Positions 36,264 to 45,807 of a stretch of DNA of 64,000 nt are shown here, in pieces (the stretch's first letter is position 1; every line of letters starts with the position of its first letter). This DNA is from Gammaproteobacteria bacterium (GTDB lineage Bacteria > Pseudomonadota > Gammaproteobacteria > GCA-001735895), in the NCBI GenBank assembly GCA_024225395.1, contig JAAEMR010000048.1, positions 16,525 through 80,524 on the forward strand, given 5' to 3'. Below the pieces are notes generated by a model. The model was not told the origin of the DNA and ran no database searches. It was given only the letters and a program-made list of their open reading frames with translations. The position numbers were made by a program, and so were the translations under genes.

Positions 36264-38861
36264 ATGGAAATGAGAGTTAATTTAAAAGGTCTGGTATCAA
36301 GGCTTAATCCGTTTTGTACCAAAAGCTTAGAAGCGGCGTCAGGATTATGCGTAACTCGATCGCACTATGAAGTGGCTGTGGAGCATTTGCTGTTGCAATT
36401 ACTGGATGAAAAAGAAGCTGATGCTCAACTGCTGCTGCGTCACTTTGAGATTGATCCAGCCCAGTGGGTTCAACAGATTCAGCAGGAGCTGGAAACTTTT
36501 AAAAATGCCAATCCAGGAAAACCTGTATTTGCTGAAAACCTGCTTAACTGGCTGGAGGAGTCATGGATAATTTCTTCAGTACAGTTATCACAAAGTGATA
36601 TTCGCTCGGCAGCACTAATTGCTGCACTGGCAGATAATCCGCTGCGTTACGGGGTCAGTTATCTAAAGGATATAGAGCGCATCACACTGGATGAAATCAT
36701 TAAACAATTTGATAGTTTGCAGCAAGTATCGCGTGAACAGGTGGCCACTGGGAAAGCGGTAACTGGTTCTGCTGCGCCTTCGGGGGCTTCGGCACTTTCG
36801 CAATACACGACTAACTTTACCGAAAAAGCCCGCAATAAAGAAATAGATCCTGTGTTTGGTCGTGATCGTGAGATTCGTCAAATGATCGATATTCTGGGGC
36901 GTCGGCGAAAAAATAATCCGATTGCCGTGGGTGATGCCGGTGTGGGTAAAACAGCTGTTATTGAAGGTCTTGCACTCAAAATCGTTGAAGGTGATGTACC
37001 TGAAATTATTAAAAATGTAGATATTGTTGAGCTGGACTTAGGTCTGTTACAGGCTGGAGCCAGTGTTAAGGGAGAGTTTGAAAATCGTTTAACCGCGGTT
37101 ATTAATGAAATAAAGTCCTCAGAAAAACCTATTATTCTGTTTATTGATGAAGCTCACACCCTGATTGGTGCCGGTGGTTCTGCCGGAACTGGTGATGCGG
37201 CAAACCTGTTAAAACCGGCACTTGCACGCGGAGAGCTAAAAACCATTGCCGCCACAACCTGGAGTGAATATAAAAAATATTTTGAAAAAGACCCTGCTCT
37301 GGCACGACGTTTTCAGCTGGTTAAACTGGATGAGCCCTCGGTTGAAAATACCTCGGTGATTTTGCGTGGATTGCGCCCTGTTTATGAAAATGCACATCAG
37401 GTTTATATTCGTGATGATGCGATAGAAACTGCATCAGCTTTGTCTGCACGTTACATAACCGGTCGCCAGTTACCCGATAAAGCGGTGGATGTGCTGGACA
37501 CTGCCTGCTCGAGAGTGAACATTAGCCTGACTACCAAGCCAGCAGAAATAGAAGATCTTGAGCGTGAAACGCAGATAAAAACGCGTGAAATGAAAGCTTT
37601 ACAGCGAGATGTTGAAACAGGCAGATCGAGTAAAAATGAAAGGCTGGATGAACTGGTTAAGGATATCGAAAACAATAATTTGGAAATAGAGCAAGAGGTC
37701 GATGAGTGGAAAAAACAGAAAGCACTGGTCGATAAAGTTATCGAGTTAAGAGCTGGCAGTGAAACCGAGTCAACTGATGAGAAGCAGGCTGAATTAAGCG
37801 CGGCTATTAAAGAACTGGAAGATTTTCAACAGGATAAACCCCAGATCGCTTATGAAGTGACCACAGAGGTTGTTGCAGATGTTGTGTCTGACTGGACCGG
37901 TGTTCCTGTCGGTAATATTGTCAAGGATGAAGCGGAGAGTTTACTTGGTTTTAATGCAAAATTAAAAAACTGGGTAAAGGGACAGGATCATGCCATCGAA
38001 ATTATTGATTCTATTATTCGTACTGCCAAGGCTGGATTGCAAAACCCTGATCAGCCTCATGGTGTTTTCCTGTTTGTCGGCCCCAGCGGTGTGGGTAAAA
38101 CTGAAATGGCTTTGGGCGTAGCAAATTTAATGTTTGGTGGTGAGCAGTTTGTCACGACTATCAATATGTCCGAATACCAGGAAAAACATACTGTTTCACG
38201 GCTGGTAGGCTCTCCGGTCGGCTATGTCGGTTATGGAGAAGGTGGAGTATTGACCGAAGCGGTTCGACAACGCCCTTATTCGGTAGTGCTGCTGGATGAA
38301 GTTGAAAAAGCCGACCTGGAAGTGATGAATCTTTTCTACCAGGTTTTTGATAAAGGCATGTTGTCTGACGGAGAAGGACGACTAATAGATTTTAAAAATA
38401 CCATTATTTTTCTTACTTCGAATCTGGCATCAGCCACCATCATGGAAATGTGTGAAGGTGATGAAATGCCATCCATGGATGAACTTAATGAAGCGATTCG
38501 AGTTCAGTTACAAAATCATTTCAAACCGGCTTTACTGGCTCGTATGACGGTGATTCCTTTCTTCCCGCTTCAGGGCGAAGTGATGAACTCCATTGTTAAA
38601 ATCAAGCTGGATAAAGTTGCTAAACGTTTGAAACAGAATCAGGCCCTGGAGTTTGATTTTGATGAAAAGGTCGTACAGCAAATAGCATCACGTTGCACCG
38701 ATATAGAATCGGGGGCACGAAATATAGATCATATCGTTAACAAAACATTACTGCCTCTTATTTCAACAAAGATTTTAAATAAGATTGGTGATGAAACCGA
38801 ATACTCAAATCTAATTTTAAGAATTAGTCAGGATGGTGAGTTTGAAATCGAACTGTCGTGA
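36264..38861 (+). CDS. clpV: T6SS sheath-recycling AAA+ ATPase ClpV (TssH)
   Basis: This 865-residue Hsp100 ATPase disassembles contracted sheath. It has an N-domain (1-160) ahead of two AAA+ modules. D1 has GDAGVGKT (Walker A) and LFIDEAHTLIGAG; D2 has GPSGVGKT and VVLLDEVEKAD. A coiled middle region lies at about 430-530 and GYVGYGEGGVLTEAVR is the D2 pore loop. SASALSQYTTNFTEKARNKEIDPVFGRD is a typical ClpV-specific stretch. It lies right after its substrate gene tssC. Confidence 0.95.
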   Translation: MEMRVNLKGLVSRLNPFCTKSLEAASGLCVTRSHYEVAVEHLLLQLLDEKEADAQLLLRHFEIDPAQWVQQIQQELETFKNANPGKPVFAENLLNWLEESWIISSVQLSQSDIRSAALIAALADNPLRYGVSYLKDIERITLDEIIKQFDSLQQVSREQVATGKAVTGSAAPSGASALSQYTTNFTEKARNKEIDPVFGRDREIRQMIDILGRRRKNNPIAVGDAGVGKTAVIEGLALKIVEGDVPEIIKNVDIVELDLGLLQAGASVKGEFENRLTAVINEIKSSEKPIILFIDEAHTLIGAGGSAGTGDAANLLKPALARGELKTIAATTWSEYKKYFEKDPALARRFQLVKLDEPSVENTSVILRGLRPVYENAHQVYIRDDAIETASALSARYITGRQLPDKAVDVLDTACSRVNISLTTKPAEIEDLERETQIKTREMKALQRDVETGRSSKNERLDELVKDIENNNLEIEQEVDEWKKQKALVDKVIELRAGSETESTDEKQAELSAAIKELEDFQQDKPQIAYEVTTEVVADVVSDWTGVPVGNIVKDEAESLLGFNAKLKNWVKGQDHAIEIIDSIIRTAKAGLQNPDQPHGVFLFVGPSGVGKTEMALGVANLMFGGEQFVTTINMSEYQEKHTVSRLVGSPVGYVGYGEGGVLTEAVRQRPYSVVLLDEVEKADLEVMNLFYQVFDKGMLSDGEGRLIDFKNTIIFLTSNLASATIMEMCEGDEMPSMDELNEAIRVQLQNHFKPALLARMTVIPFFPLQGEVMNSIVKIKLDKVAKRLKQNQALEFDFDEKVVQQIASRCTDIESGARNIDHIVNKTLLPLISTKILNKIGDETEYSNLILRISQDGEFEIELS

Positions 38862-38952
38862 GTGTAATAGGGCTGAGCAGAATAACTTGAAAGCGGTAAT
38901 AAATTAAGGTGTTCTCAATGCTTAAATTAAGTTAATTAACCAGGAGATAGAA

Positions 38953-39468
38953 ATGCCAATACCAGCATATATGACCGTAGAAGGTGTAACTCAGGGAGTT
39001 ATTACCGAGGGAGCACTGTCAGAGGATAGTGTCGGCAACCTTTATCAGGAAGGTCATGATGATGCGTTCATGGTGCAAGCCTTTGAACATAATATCGTCA
39101 TACCACGTGATGCTCAAAGTGGTCAGCCATCAGGTACCCGGATACACATGCCACTTAAAGTAACAAAAGTTTTTGATAAATCATCACCCCTGTTATATCA
39201 GGCGTTGGTTACGGGTGAAAGTTTAACCTGTACCATCGAGTGGTATCGAACTTCTTCTGAGGGTACGCATGAACATTATTTTTCCCAGGAGATTGAAGGT
39301 GCTTCGGTGGTTGATATCCGTTCATGGATGCCTAATTGCCAGGATCCAAAAAATGGACATTTTACTCACCTGGAAGAAGTATCGTTCAGCTACAGTACAA
39401 TTACCTGGACTCATGAAATAGCAGGCACAGAAGGTAATGATGACTGGCGTGTAAGTAATAGCGGCTAA
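38953..39468 (+). CDS. hcp: T6SS tube protein Hcp, copy 1
   Basis: This 171-residue Hcp1-fold protein stacks as hexamers to form the inner tube. MPIPAYMTVEGVTQG, VQAFEHNIVIPRDAQSGQPSGTRIHMPLKVTKVFDKSSPLLYQALVTGE and the final SYSTITWTHE are standard. It has a strong ribosome site (AGGAGA). A 91-nt gap before it could hold its own promoter and a perfect hairpin follows it, both in keeping with high expression. Confidence 0.95.
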   Translation: MPIPAYMTVEGVTQGVITEGALSEDSVGNLYQEGHDDAFMVQAFEHNIVIPRDAQSGQPSGTRIHMPLKVTKVFDKSSPLLYQALVTGESLTCTIEWYRTSSEGTHEHYFSQEIEGASVVDIRSWMPNCQDPKNGHFTHLEEVSFSYSTITWTHEIAGTEGNDDWRVSNSG

Positions 39469-39492
39469 AACATGATTACCTGTTGAAAATAT

Positions 39493-39523
39493 GAAATGCT
39501 GGATTTGATATTTCCAGCATTTC
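39493..39523 (+). promoter_or_regulatory. Hairpin between hcp1 and tssJ
   Basis: A perfect 11-bp stem GAAATGCTGGA/TCCAGCATTTC with a 9-nt loop ends 3 nt before the tssJ start. No T-run follows. It probably shields the hcp1 message from 3' decay and covers the tssJ translation start, keeping TssJ low. Confidence 0.6.
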
Positions 39524-39526
39524 GTC

Positions 39527-40249
39527 ATGATAAAAATAAATAAAATGAACTGTTTAAAACTAATATTTATATTAATACTGTCTTCAGGGGTGATATCTTG
39601 TGCTACTTCAGAACCCCCTGAATTACTCATAGAAGAAGATGAGTGGGTGTATGAAATCAGGGCAATTAACCTGGTAGCAAGGGCATCCTCTGATCTTAAT
39701 TCAGTACGTGGAAGACCTCATTCTCTGGCATTGGGTATTTTTCAAATGAATGATCCAAATACGTTCAGAGGGCTCTCAGTATCACAAACAGGTGCCGTGG
39801 AACTATTACAGAAGGGTCAGATCGATGAAAGTATTGTTAACTTTCAACAGATTACAATTCGTCCAGGTGAGCAGAAAAAAGTCTCGATTAACCGGGCACA
39901 AACTGCAAAATATATAGGGGTCATAGCTGGCTATTTTAAATTGAATCCTAAAACAGACGTGCATATATTTCCAATTCCTTTACGCCCGATTAAGCGTGGG
40001 ATGGTAGAGAGTGCCCTGGCATTTGCAGCTCTGATTACCGATGAGTCAAAAGCTATACCTGGAAAATTAAACGTGTTTGTGGATTTGGGCAGAACAGGTT
40101 CCAAGCAAATTATTTCGGTAGAGGATCCTCTTATTGCTCAGCAAAATACGGATTCTAATTCCACATTAAAAACACAGCAAAGCTGGTTTGAGAGTTTGAA
40201 TGATAAAAAAAACATCAGCAGACCAGATTCTGAAATTGAAAAAAAATGA
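39527..40249 (+). CDS. tssJ: T6SS outer-membrane lipoprotein TssJ
   Basis: This 240-residue protein has a lipoprotein signal ending in the lipobox SGVISC (Cys about 25) and TssJ core elements: WVYEIRAINLVARASSDLNSVRGRPHSLALGIFQMNDPNTF, then GAVELLQKG and the REQ-like IRPGEQKKVSI. It anchors the TssM-TssL complex to the outer membrane. It is longer than most TssJ (about 160-190), with a polar C-terminal tail. The ATG at 39527 has no visible ribosome site; a second ATG at 39545 would also keep the signal peptide. Confidence 0.9.
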   Translation: MIKINKMNCLKLIFILILSSGVISCATSEPPELLIEEDEWVYEIRAINLVARASSDLNSVRGRPHSLALGIFQMNDPNTFRGLSVSQTGAVELLQKGQIDESIVNFQQITIRPGEQKKVSINRAQTAKYIGVIAGYFKLNPKTDVHIFPIPLRPIKRGMVESALAFAALITDESKAIPGKLNVFVDLGRTGSKQIISVEDPLIAQQNTDSNSTLKTQQSWFESLNDKKNISRPDSEIEKK

Positions 40250-40270
40250 TTAGTAAAGAGGTAGTCTGTT

Positions 40271-41653
40271 TTGGAAAATAAATCAGTATTCTGGCATCAG
40301 GGTTTATTCCTGCAGCCTCAGCATTTTCAACTGGCTGACCGTTCTCAGGAAGCACGGTTATACCCATATCAAAACTATTTGCAGCCACATTTTTGGGGTG
40401 TCTGCCAGATCCAGATGTTGGCATCTTCATTAGGGCATAGAACCTGTGAAATTGAATCAGGGGAATTTATATTTCCTGACGGAACTTTTATCTCGATTCC
40501 TCAAAACTCAATAATATCGCCACGTTCATTTGAGGAAGAGTGGGTTGACCCGGATAAGCCGTTTACTATTTACCTGGCACTGCATAAACACAGTCAATAT
40601 GATGACAATGTAACTGTTTTATCCGACCTGAGTTCACATCAGGATATAACTACTCGTTATGTGACAACAACCAATCCAGAAAATATCAAGGATTTATATG
40701 CCCAGGGACCCGAAGCCCAGGTAAAATTTTTACGTTATGCATTAAAGATTGTTTTTGATAACGAAAAAGATGAAATGAATGACTATGATCTGATACCAAT
40801 TTCTCAGGTTATAAGGGATGGTGATGTTATTATTTATAACCAGCAGTATTTACCTCCCAGTATAACGATCTCTTCGACGCCAGAATTATTGCGAATTATC
40901 AAAGAAGTTAGAGATGAAATTACCGGGCGTGCCATGCAGTTGTCAGCTTACAAGGCTCCAGTGCATGCCCGAAAAGGTTTCGATGCCAATTTGTTGCGTT
41001 ATAAAATGGCGTTGCAATCTTTAAGTCGTTTTGTTCCCCGGTTATTCCACTTAACGGAGTCCGGGCAGGTGCATCCCTGGAATGTTTATGGTGTATTACG
41101 TGAATTGATTGGAGAAATATCAACTTTTACCGACCGTATGACACTGTTGGGTGAAACCTATGATGGTGAAAGATTATTGCCGGGTTATGAGCATACTGAT
41201 CTTGGAAACTGTTTTTACTCTGCGAGTAATATTGTCAGTCAATTGCTGAATGAAATAACCATTGGACCTCAATATCTGGTTGAAATGAAGAATGACGGAA
41301 TAGCTTTTGCATCTGATGTACCCACCCAGTTCTTTACCGAACATGTAGATTTTTACCTCATCGTAAATACTGAATCAGAATTTGAAAGTAGTGAAAAATC
41401 ATTACTCACTGCGGCCAAGCTTTGCTCGAGGGATTCAGTTGAAGTTTTACAGGAACGTAGTTTACCGGGCGTTGGAATGATGTATATGGCATCAGCACCA
41501 CCGGGATTGCCACGTCGTCCAAATTCTTATTTTTTAAAGCTTGATATTCACGATGAACAATGGTCTTCAGTTGTCAGGCAGGAAAATATAGCGCTGTTAT
41601 GGAATGAAGCGCCTGAAGATACGAAAGTTGAACTGGTTATAGTGAGAAAATAA
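40271..41653 (+). CDS. tssK: T6SS baseplate protein TssK
   Basis: This 460-residue protein starts at TTG, with GAGG about 9 nt upstream. The N-terminus VFWHQGLFLQPQHFQLADR is the TssK hallmark, and DFYLIVNTE with LPRRPNSYFLKLD lies in the C-terminal receptor-binding-like domain. It links baseplate wedges (TssEFG) to the membrane complex. No earlier ATG is in frame without losing this motif. Confidence 0.93.
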   Translation: MENKSVFWHQGLFLQPQHFQLADRSQEARLYPYQNYLQPHFWGVCQIQMLASSLGHRTCEIESGEFIFPDGTFISIPQNSIISPRSFEEEWVDPDKPFTIYLALHKHSQYDDNVTVLSDLSSHQDITTRYVTTTNPENIKDLYAQGPEAQVKFLRYALKIVFDNEKDEMNDYDLIPISQVIRDGDVIIYNQQYLPPSITISSTPELLRIIKEVRDEITGRAMQLSAYKAPVHARKGFDANLLRYKMALQSLSRFVPRLFHLTESGQVHPWNVYGVLRELIGEISTFTDRMTLLGETYDGERLLPGYEHTDLGNCFYSASNIVSQLLNEITIGPQYLVEMKNDGIAFASDVPTQFFTEHVDFYLIVNTESEFESSEKSLLTAAKLCSRDSVEVLQERSLPGVGMMYMASAPPGLPRRPNSYFLKLDIHDEQWSSVVRQENIALLWNEAPEDTKVELVIVRK

Positions 41654-41654
41654 A

Positions 41655-42329
41655 GTGCGTATTGTTGATTGCTTTACTGATGTCATTTTATTTACCCGTA
41701 AATTTGTTCGCGGGGAACTGGATGTACAAGCTGCTGATGATGTACGCAGGGAAATTGTTAATTTATTCGAGCATAGTCAAGCTCTGACTGAATCTCAGGG
41801 CATGTCTGAAGAATTCTATTTGCAGGCTAAATTTCCTGTCGTTGCACTGGTTGATGAATTGTTGCAGTGCTCAAGCTGGGAAAATAAATCAGCCTGGCAG
41901 CTAAACCCGCTTCAACGTCAGTTTTTTGATACCACAAGTGCTGGAGCTGAATTTTATGATCGATTGAATGTATTGAATAAATTTGGTCCTGACCGTGATA
42001 TTCGTGAAGTGTATGCGCTGTGTCTTGGTCTGGGTTTTAAAGGTAAATTCTTTCGAGGAGAAGACCGTAAGGCTTACGAAGAAGTGAAAGCTTTTAATTT
42101 AAGTTTGTTGTTACCGGACGAGGCTCAGAGAAATATAGATTCAGCTACTTTGTTTCCTTTTGCGTATAAAGGGTATGAAGACAGTGAAGAGCATAGCTTT
42201 AAAACCCGCCTTAATATTTATCCGATCATTGTTGGTGTACCCATTATTCTCATAGTTTCGCTAATGATATTTTATCAATTGAGTATTTCATCCCTGCTGG
42301 ATCAAATACAGAGCCTGTTGAAGTATTAG
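41655..42329 (+). CDS. tssL: T6SS inner-membrane protein TssL (DotU type)
   Basis: This 224-residue protein starts at GTG one base after the tssK stop. A cytoplasmic helical domain carries the family motifs (VALVDELLQCSSW, FDTTSAGAEFYDRL and EVYALCLGLGFKGKF). One transmembrane helix follows near residues 194-214 (PIIVGVPIILIVSLMIFYQL) and a short periplasmic tail. There is no OmpA/peptidoglycan-binding extension, so cell-wall anchoring must come from another protein. Confidence 0.93.
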   Translation: MRIVDCFTDVILFTRKFVRGELDVQAADDVRREIVNLFEHSQALTESQGMSEEFYLQAKFPVVALVDELLQCSSWENKSAWQLNPLQRQFFDTTSAGAEFYDRLNVLNKFGPDRDIREVYALCLGLGFKGKFFRGEDRKAYEEVKAFNLSLLLPDEAQRNIDSATLFPFAYKGYEDSEEHSFKTRLNIYPIIVGVPIILIVSLMIFYQLSISSLLDQIQSLLKY

Positions 42330-42334
42330 TTGAT

Positions 42335-45300
42335 ATGAAAACATTTTTTACCATTCTTCTATATATTTTTATTATCCTGCTCATTGGAGGCATAATTTTT
42401 GGCGTCTCAATTTTGCTGGAAAGACCGTTAGAGGAAGCCGCCATCATATTTGGTCTGGTGATGGCTACCTGGCTACTGATTATCCTGGTTAAAAAATTAA
42501 TTATTAATTATCGTGCCAGAGCACAGGTGCTAAGAGTATTAAAGCAGGAGCATGCAGAGCGGGATGCAGATCTTGGTATGTCGCCAAAACAGCTGACCAA
42601 AAATATGGTAAAAGGCTGGAACTCGGCAGTTAAATCACTTAAAAAGTCACACCTGAAATTAAGGGGTGACCCTCTGTATGTGCTTCCCTGGTACATGGTA
42701 TTTGGAAAACCAAGATCGGGTAAAAGTACGGCGTTAAAAAATGCAAAATTGCTGTCTCCTGCCATGGAGCTATCCAATCATGAAGAAGGTTCCACATTAA
42801 ACCTCGAATGGTGGTTATACGATAAGGCCATAGTTATTGATACGGCAGGTCGCTATGCAGTGCCTGATGTTGATAAACGTGATCGCAAGGAATGGTCAAC
42901 CCTGTTGCAAATGTTGACTCGTCACAAACAGAAAGAGCCTCTGAATGGTCTTGTACTGGTGGTTACGGCTGACCGCTTATTGAATGATAGACCTGAGCAG
43001 CTTATAGAAGAAGGGTTGCAGGTACGAACGGGCGTCAATGACCTGATGGAGCAGCTCGAGATTCGTATGCCAGTTTATCTGATGGTGACAAAATGTGACC
43101 TGATCGATCAGTTTAGTAACTGGTGCCAGTACCTTCCTGAAGACTCGCTTGATCAGGTGATGGGCTTTCTATGTGAAGAGGATGTAACAAATATTGATGA
43201 TGCGCTGGATCATGCTTTTGACAGGGTTCTTGATCGATTGAAAGAGTTGCGGCTACTGATGATGGAACGTGGTGATTATCCGGATGACAGCCTGATTGAA
43301 TTACCAATTAATATGGAAAAATTGCGCAAGGGTTTACACGCCTTTGCTCAAACGGCCCTGAAAGATAATCTGTACCAGGAAACACCAAAATTTCGCGGAT
43401 TGTATTTTAGCTCAAGTCAGCAGGTTGAAATCTCGGCTGGTGATGAAAAGGTTAATAATAAGGGGCATTTTCTTCATCATTTATTTACCAGGGTTATGCC
43501 GCCTGATCGTGGTTTACTGAGTACCCTGCCAAGTGCCGAAAGATTGCGGCGTGCAGTAAGAAATTATGGATTCAGTACCAGTGGTGCTGTACTGGCCTTG
43601 TTTATTACGCTATTTTCTTCGGCTTATTTTGCCGACAGTGAGAGTTTGGATGTTCTGTACCTCAATCATTCAACGATTAACCTGGCACAAAAACATGTCA
43701 ATCTTCAATTAAATTCATTGAACAGGCTGAATACATTAATCGGCGATTTAACAGAGGCAGAAAAAGGCTGGACATTTCCGTGGTACGGAATGGCAGAATC
43801 GAGTCCACACAATGTGCGATTAAAAAGGCATTTTCTGGATGCATTCAATACCAAGTTACTTAAACCTCTGGATGCAACGCGATTACGGATAAGCGACATG
43901 AACAGTGAACAGAGGGCTTTTCTTGTATCCGGTCTTGTTCGTCGACTGAACCTGGTCAAGGCTAAACTGGATGAAGATCATGAAGCTTATGACAAAACCC
44001 CTGAAATCCCACTTGAATACCTGACCGTGGTTTCCACTGATGCCAGCTCAGAAGCTTCTCAATTATTTGTTGACCTTTATCGAATTTATATCAGCATGCA
44101 AAGTTCGGTAGTCGAGTTAACCGATGAGCAATTAAATCTTCAGGCAATGTTACAGGATGCAATATCTGGCAGTCATGGAAATTTTGAATGGTTAATTAAA
44201 TATACCAATTTACAGGGATTTCCTGAAGTTAAAGTGGGTGATTTCTGGATAGGCAGCAGACAGCTTTATAAGCAACCAACTGTGCCAGCAGCTTATACCC
44301 TTGAAGGGCGAGATTTTATTATAAAATTTCTGGATGAATTGAAGCTTGCCGGCACCGGCTCTGGCTCATTAACGGCAGTCAAAAATGAATTCATGACTTT
44401 TTATAATCGTAATTACCTTAAAGCCTGGCAGGAATTTGCTGAAGATTTTGATATAGGAAAGAAAAAATTACGTAATAGAAAAGAATGGCTCAATGCACTG
44501 GAAAGCATGGTCGGTCAGAAAAATCCATATTTTGCAGTTTTACGTAAAATTGAAACTGAAATTGAACCCGTCTATTCAGAGGGGCTAATGCATTCTAGAG
44601 AAAATATTGAAATATTTGCTGAAGTTCAGGAAATGAGTGGTGATGCGGCACCTGCGGTTGATTCCAAAGCTAAGAAAAAGGCTGCAAAAACAGCGCTTAA
44701 GGTAATAGGTAAATTAGGAAAAGTTGGAAAACTGGTTGCCAAAGTTGGCAAGAAAGGAATGAAAGCTCAGAAAAAATTCGGCGGAAAAGGCGGTGGAAAA
44801 GAAATAACCGACGAAAAACTGGAAGAGGCGTCTGTAACCTATCAGTCGTATAAAAAATCACTCAAAGATCTTGCCTTTAATGCTGACTCCAGCAAGTTAT
44901 CCTACAAGGAAACGTCCACCTATTTTAGTAGTCCGGCGGATGTTGCTTCGGGTGATGGAGCAGGGTCTCTGGCCTGGGCAGCCATTATAAATTTACAGAA
45001 AGTACTGGGTAAGCCGCGAGATAGTACAAGGGTGTTCTGGGACCTGTATAAAGGACCGGTAGAGCTGGCTTATGAATACATGCAGCAGGAAGCATCCTGT
45101 TATATTCAGGAGCAATGGGAAGATAAAGTTTTAGTTCAGCTTGAAGGTGTGACAGAAAAAAATATTGGTAAAACCCTGCTGGGTACAGAAGGACTATTAT
45201 GGACATTTACCGAAGGTTCTGCGGCTCCATTTCTACAACAGAAAAGAAGAAAGGGTTATATCCCAACCCGTGTGGAAAAGAAGTCTATAGAATGGGATGA

Positions 45301-45802
45301 TCAGTTCATCCGTTTCCTCAACAATGCCAGTGATGGTCGTCATATTGTAGATGGAAATTTTGAAGTGACCATTAATGCATTGCCCACAGGTATTAATCAA
45401 TCTGCCCAGATTTCGCCATATGCAACATTTATTGATCTGCACTGTGCAGAAAGTGTTCAGACATTGGCGAACTATAATTACTCCGCCTCTAATACATTTA
45501 AGTGGTCATTAAGTGAATGTGGTGATTTGACATTACGCATTGAAGTGGGTGAATTCTCATTGAGAAAAATCTACGAAGGGCAGAAAGGGTTCCCCAAATT
45601 TTTAGCAGATTTCCGTGATGGTAGAAAAATATTTCACGTAAAAGAATTTGAGGAATTTAAATCTGCTCTGGAAAATGAATCAGTCAGTGCTATCGATGTA
45701 AATTATGAATTCCGTGGTCAAAAGCCAGTGATTAAAATGATTAATGCGGTACCTTTGTCCCCTCCATCGGTTGCTACCTCCTGCTGGACGGATCGAGAGT
45801 AA
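42335..45802 (+). CDS. tssM: T6SS inner-membrane protein TssM (IcmF)
   Basis: This 1155-residue protein has two N-terminal transmembrane helices (residues ~1-55), a cytoplasmic NTPase-like domain with Walker A GKPRSGKST (~129-137) and VIDTAGRY, a third helix near 413-430 and a long periplasmic part that binds TssJ. A lysine/glycine-rich run (~787-820) is unusual. The final region matches the TssM C-terminal beta domain. Length and order are standard. It is followed after 5 nt by the TssB-TssC fusion gene. Confidence 0.93.
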   Translation: MKTFFTILLYIFIILLIGGIIFGVSILLERPLEEAAIIFGLVMATWLLIILVKKLIINYRARAQVLRVLKQEHAERDADLGMSPKQLTKNMVKGWNSAVKSLKKSHLKLRGDPLYVLPWYMVFGKPRSGKSTALKNAKLLSPAMELSNHEEGSTLNLEWWLYDKAIVIDTAGRYAVPDVDKRDRKEWSTLLQMLTRHKQKEPLNGLVLVVTADRLLNDRPEQLIEEGLQVRTGVNDLMEQLEIRMPVYLMVTKCDLIDQFSNWCQYLPEDSLDQVMGFLCEEDVTNIDDALDHAFDRVLDRLKELRLLMMERGDYPDDSLIELPINMEKLRKGLHAFAQTALKDNLYQETPKFRGLYFSSSQQVEISAGDEKVNNKGHFLHHLFTRVMPPDRGLLSTLPSAERLRRAVRNYGFSTSGAVLALFITLFSSAYFADSESLDVLYLNHSTINLAQKHVNLQLNSLNRLNTLIGDLTEAEKGWTFPWYGMAESSPHNVRLKRHFLDAFNTKLLKPLDATRLRISDMNSEQRAFLVSGLVRRLNLVKAKLDEDHEAYDKTPEIPLEYLTVVSTDASSEASQLFVDLYRIYISMQSSVVELTDEQLNLQAMLQDAISGSHGNFEWLIKYTNLQGFPEVKVGDFWIGSRQLYKQPTVPAAYTLEGRDFIIKFLDELKLAGTGSGSLTAVKNEFMTFYNRNYLKAWQEFAEDFDIGKKKLRNRKEWLNALESMVGQKNPYFAVLRKIETEIEPVYSEGLMHSRENIEIFAEVQEMSGDAAPAVDSKAKKKAAKTALKVIGKLGKVGKLVAKVGKKGMKAQKKFGGKGGGKEITDEKLEEASVTYQSYKKSLKDLAFNADSSKLSYKETSTYFSSPADVASGDGAGSLAWAAIINLQKVLGKPRDSTRVFWDLYKGPVELAYEYMQQEASCYIQEQWEDKVLVQLEGVTEKNIGKTLLGTEGLLWTFTEGSAAPFLQQKRRKGYIPTRVEKKSIEWDDQFIRFLNNASDGRHIVDGNFEVTINALPTGINQSAQISPYATFIDLHCAESVQTLANYNYSASNTFKWSLSECGDLTLRIEVGEFSLRKIYEGQKGFPKFLADFRDGRKIFHVKEFEEFKSALENESVSAIDVNYEFRGQKPVIKMINAVPLSPPSVATSCWTDRE

Positions 45803-45807
45803 TCATT

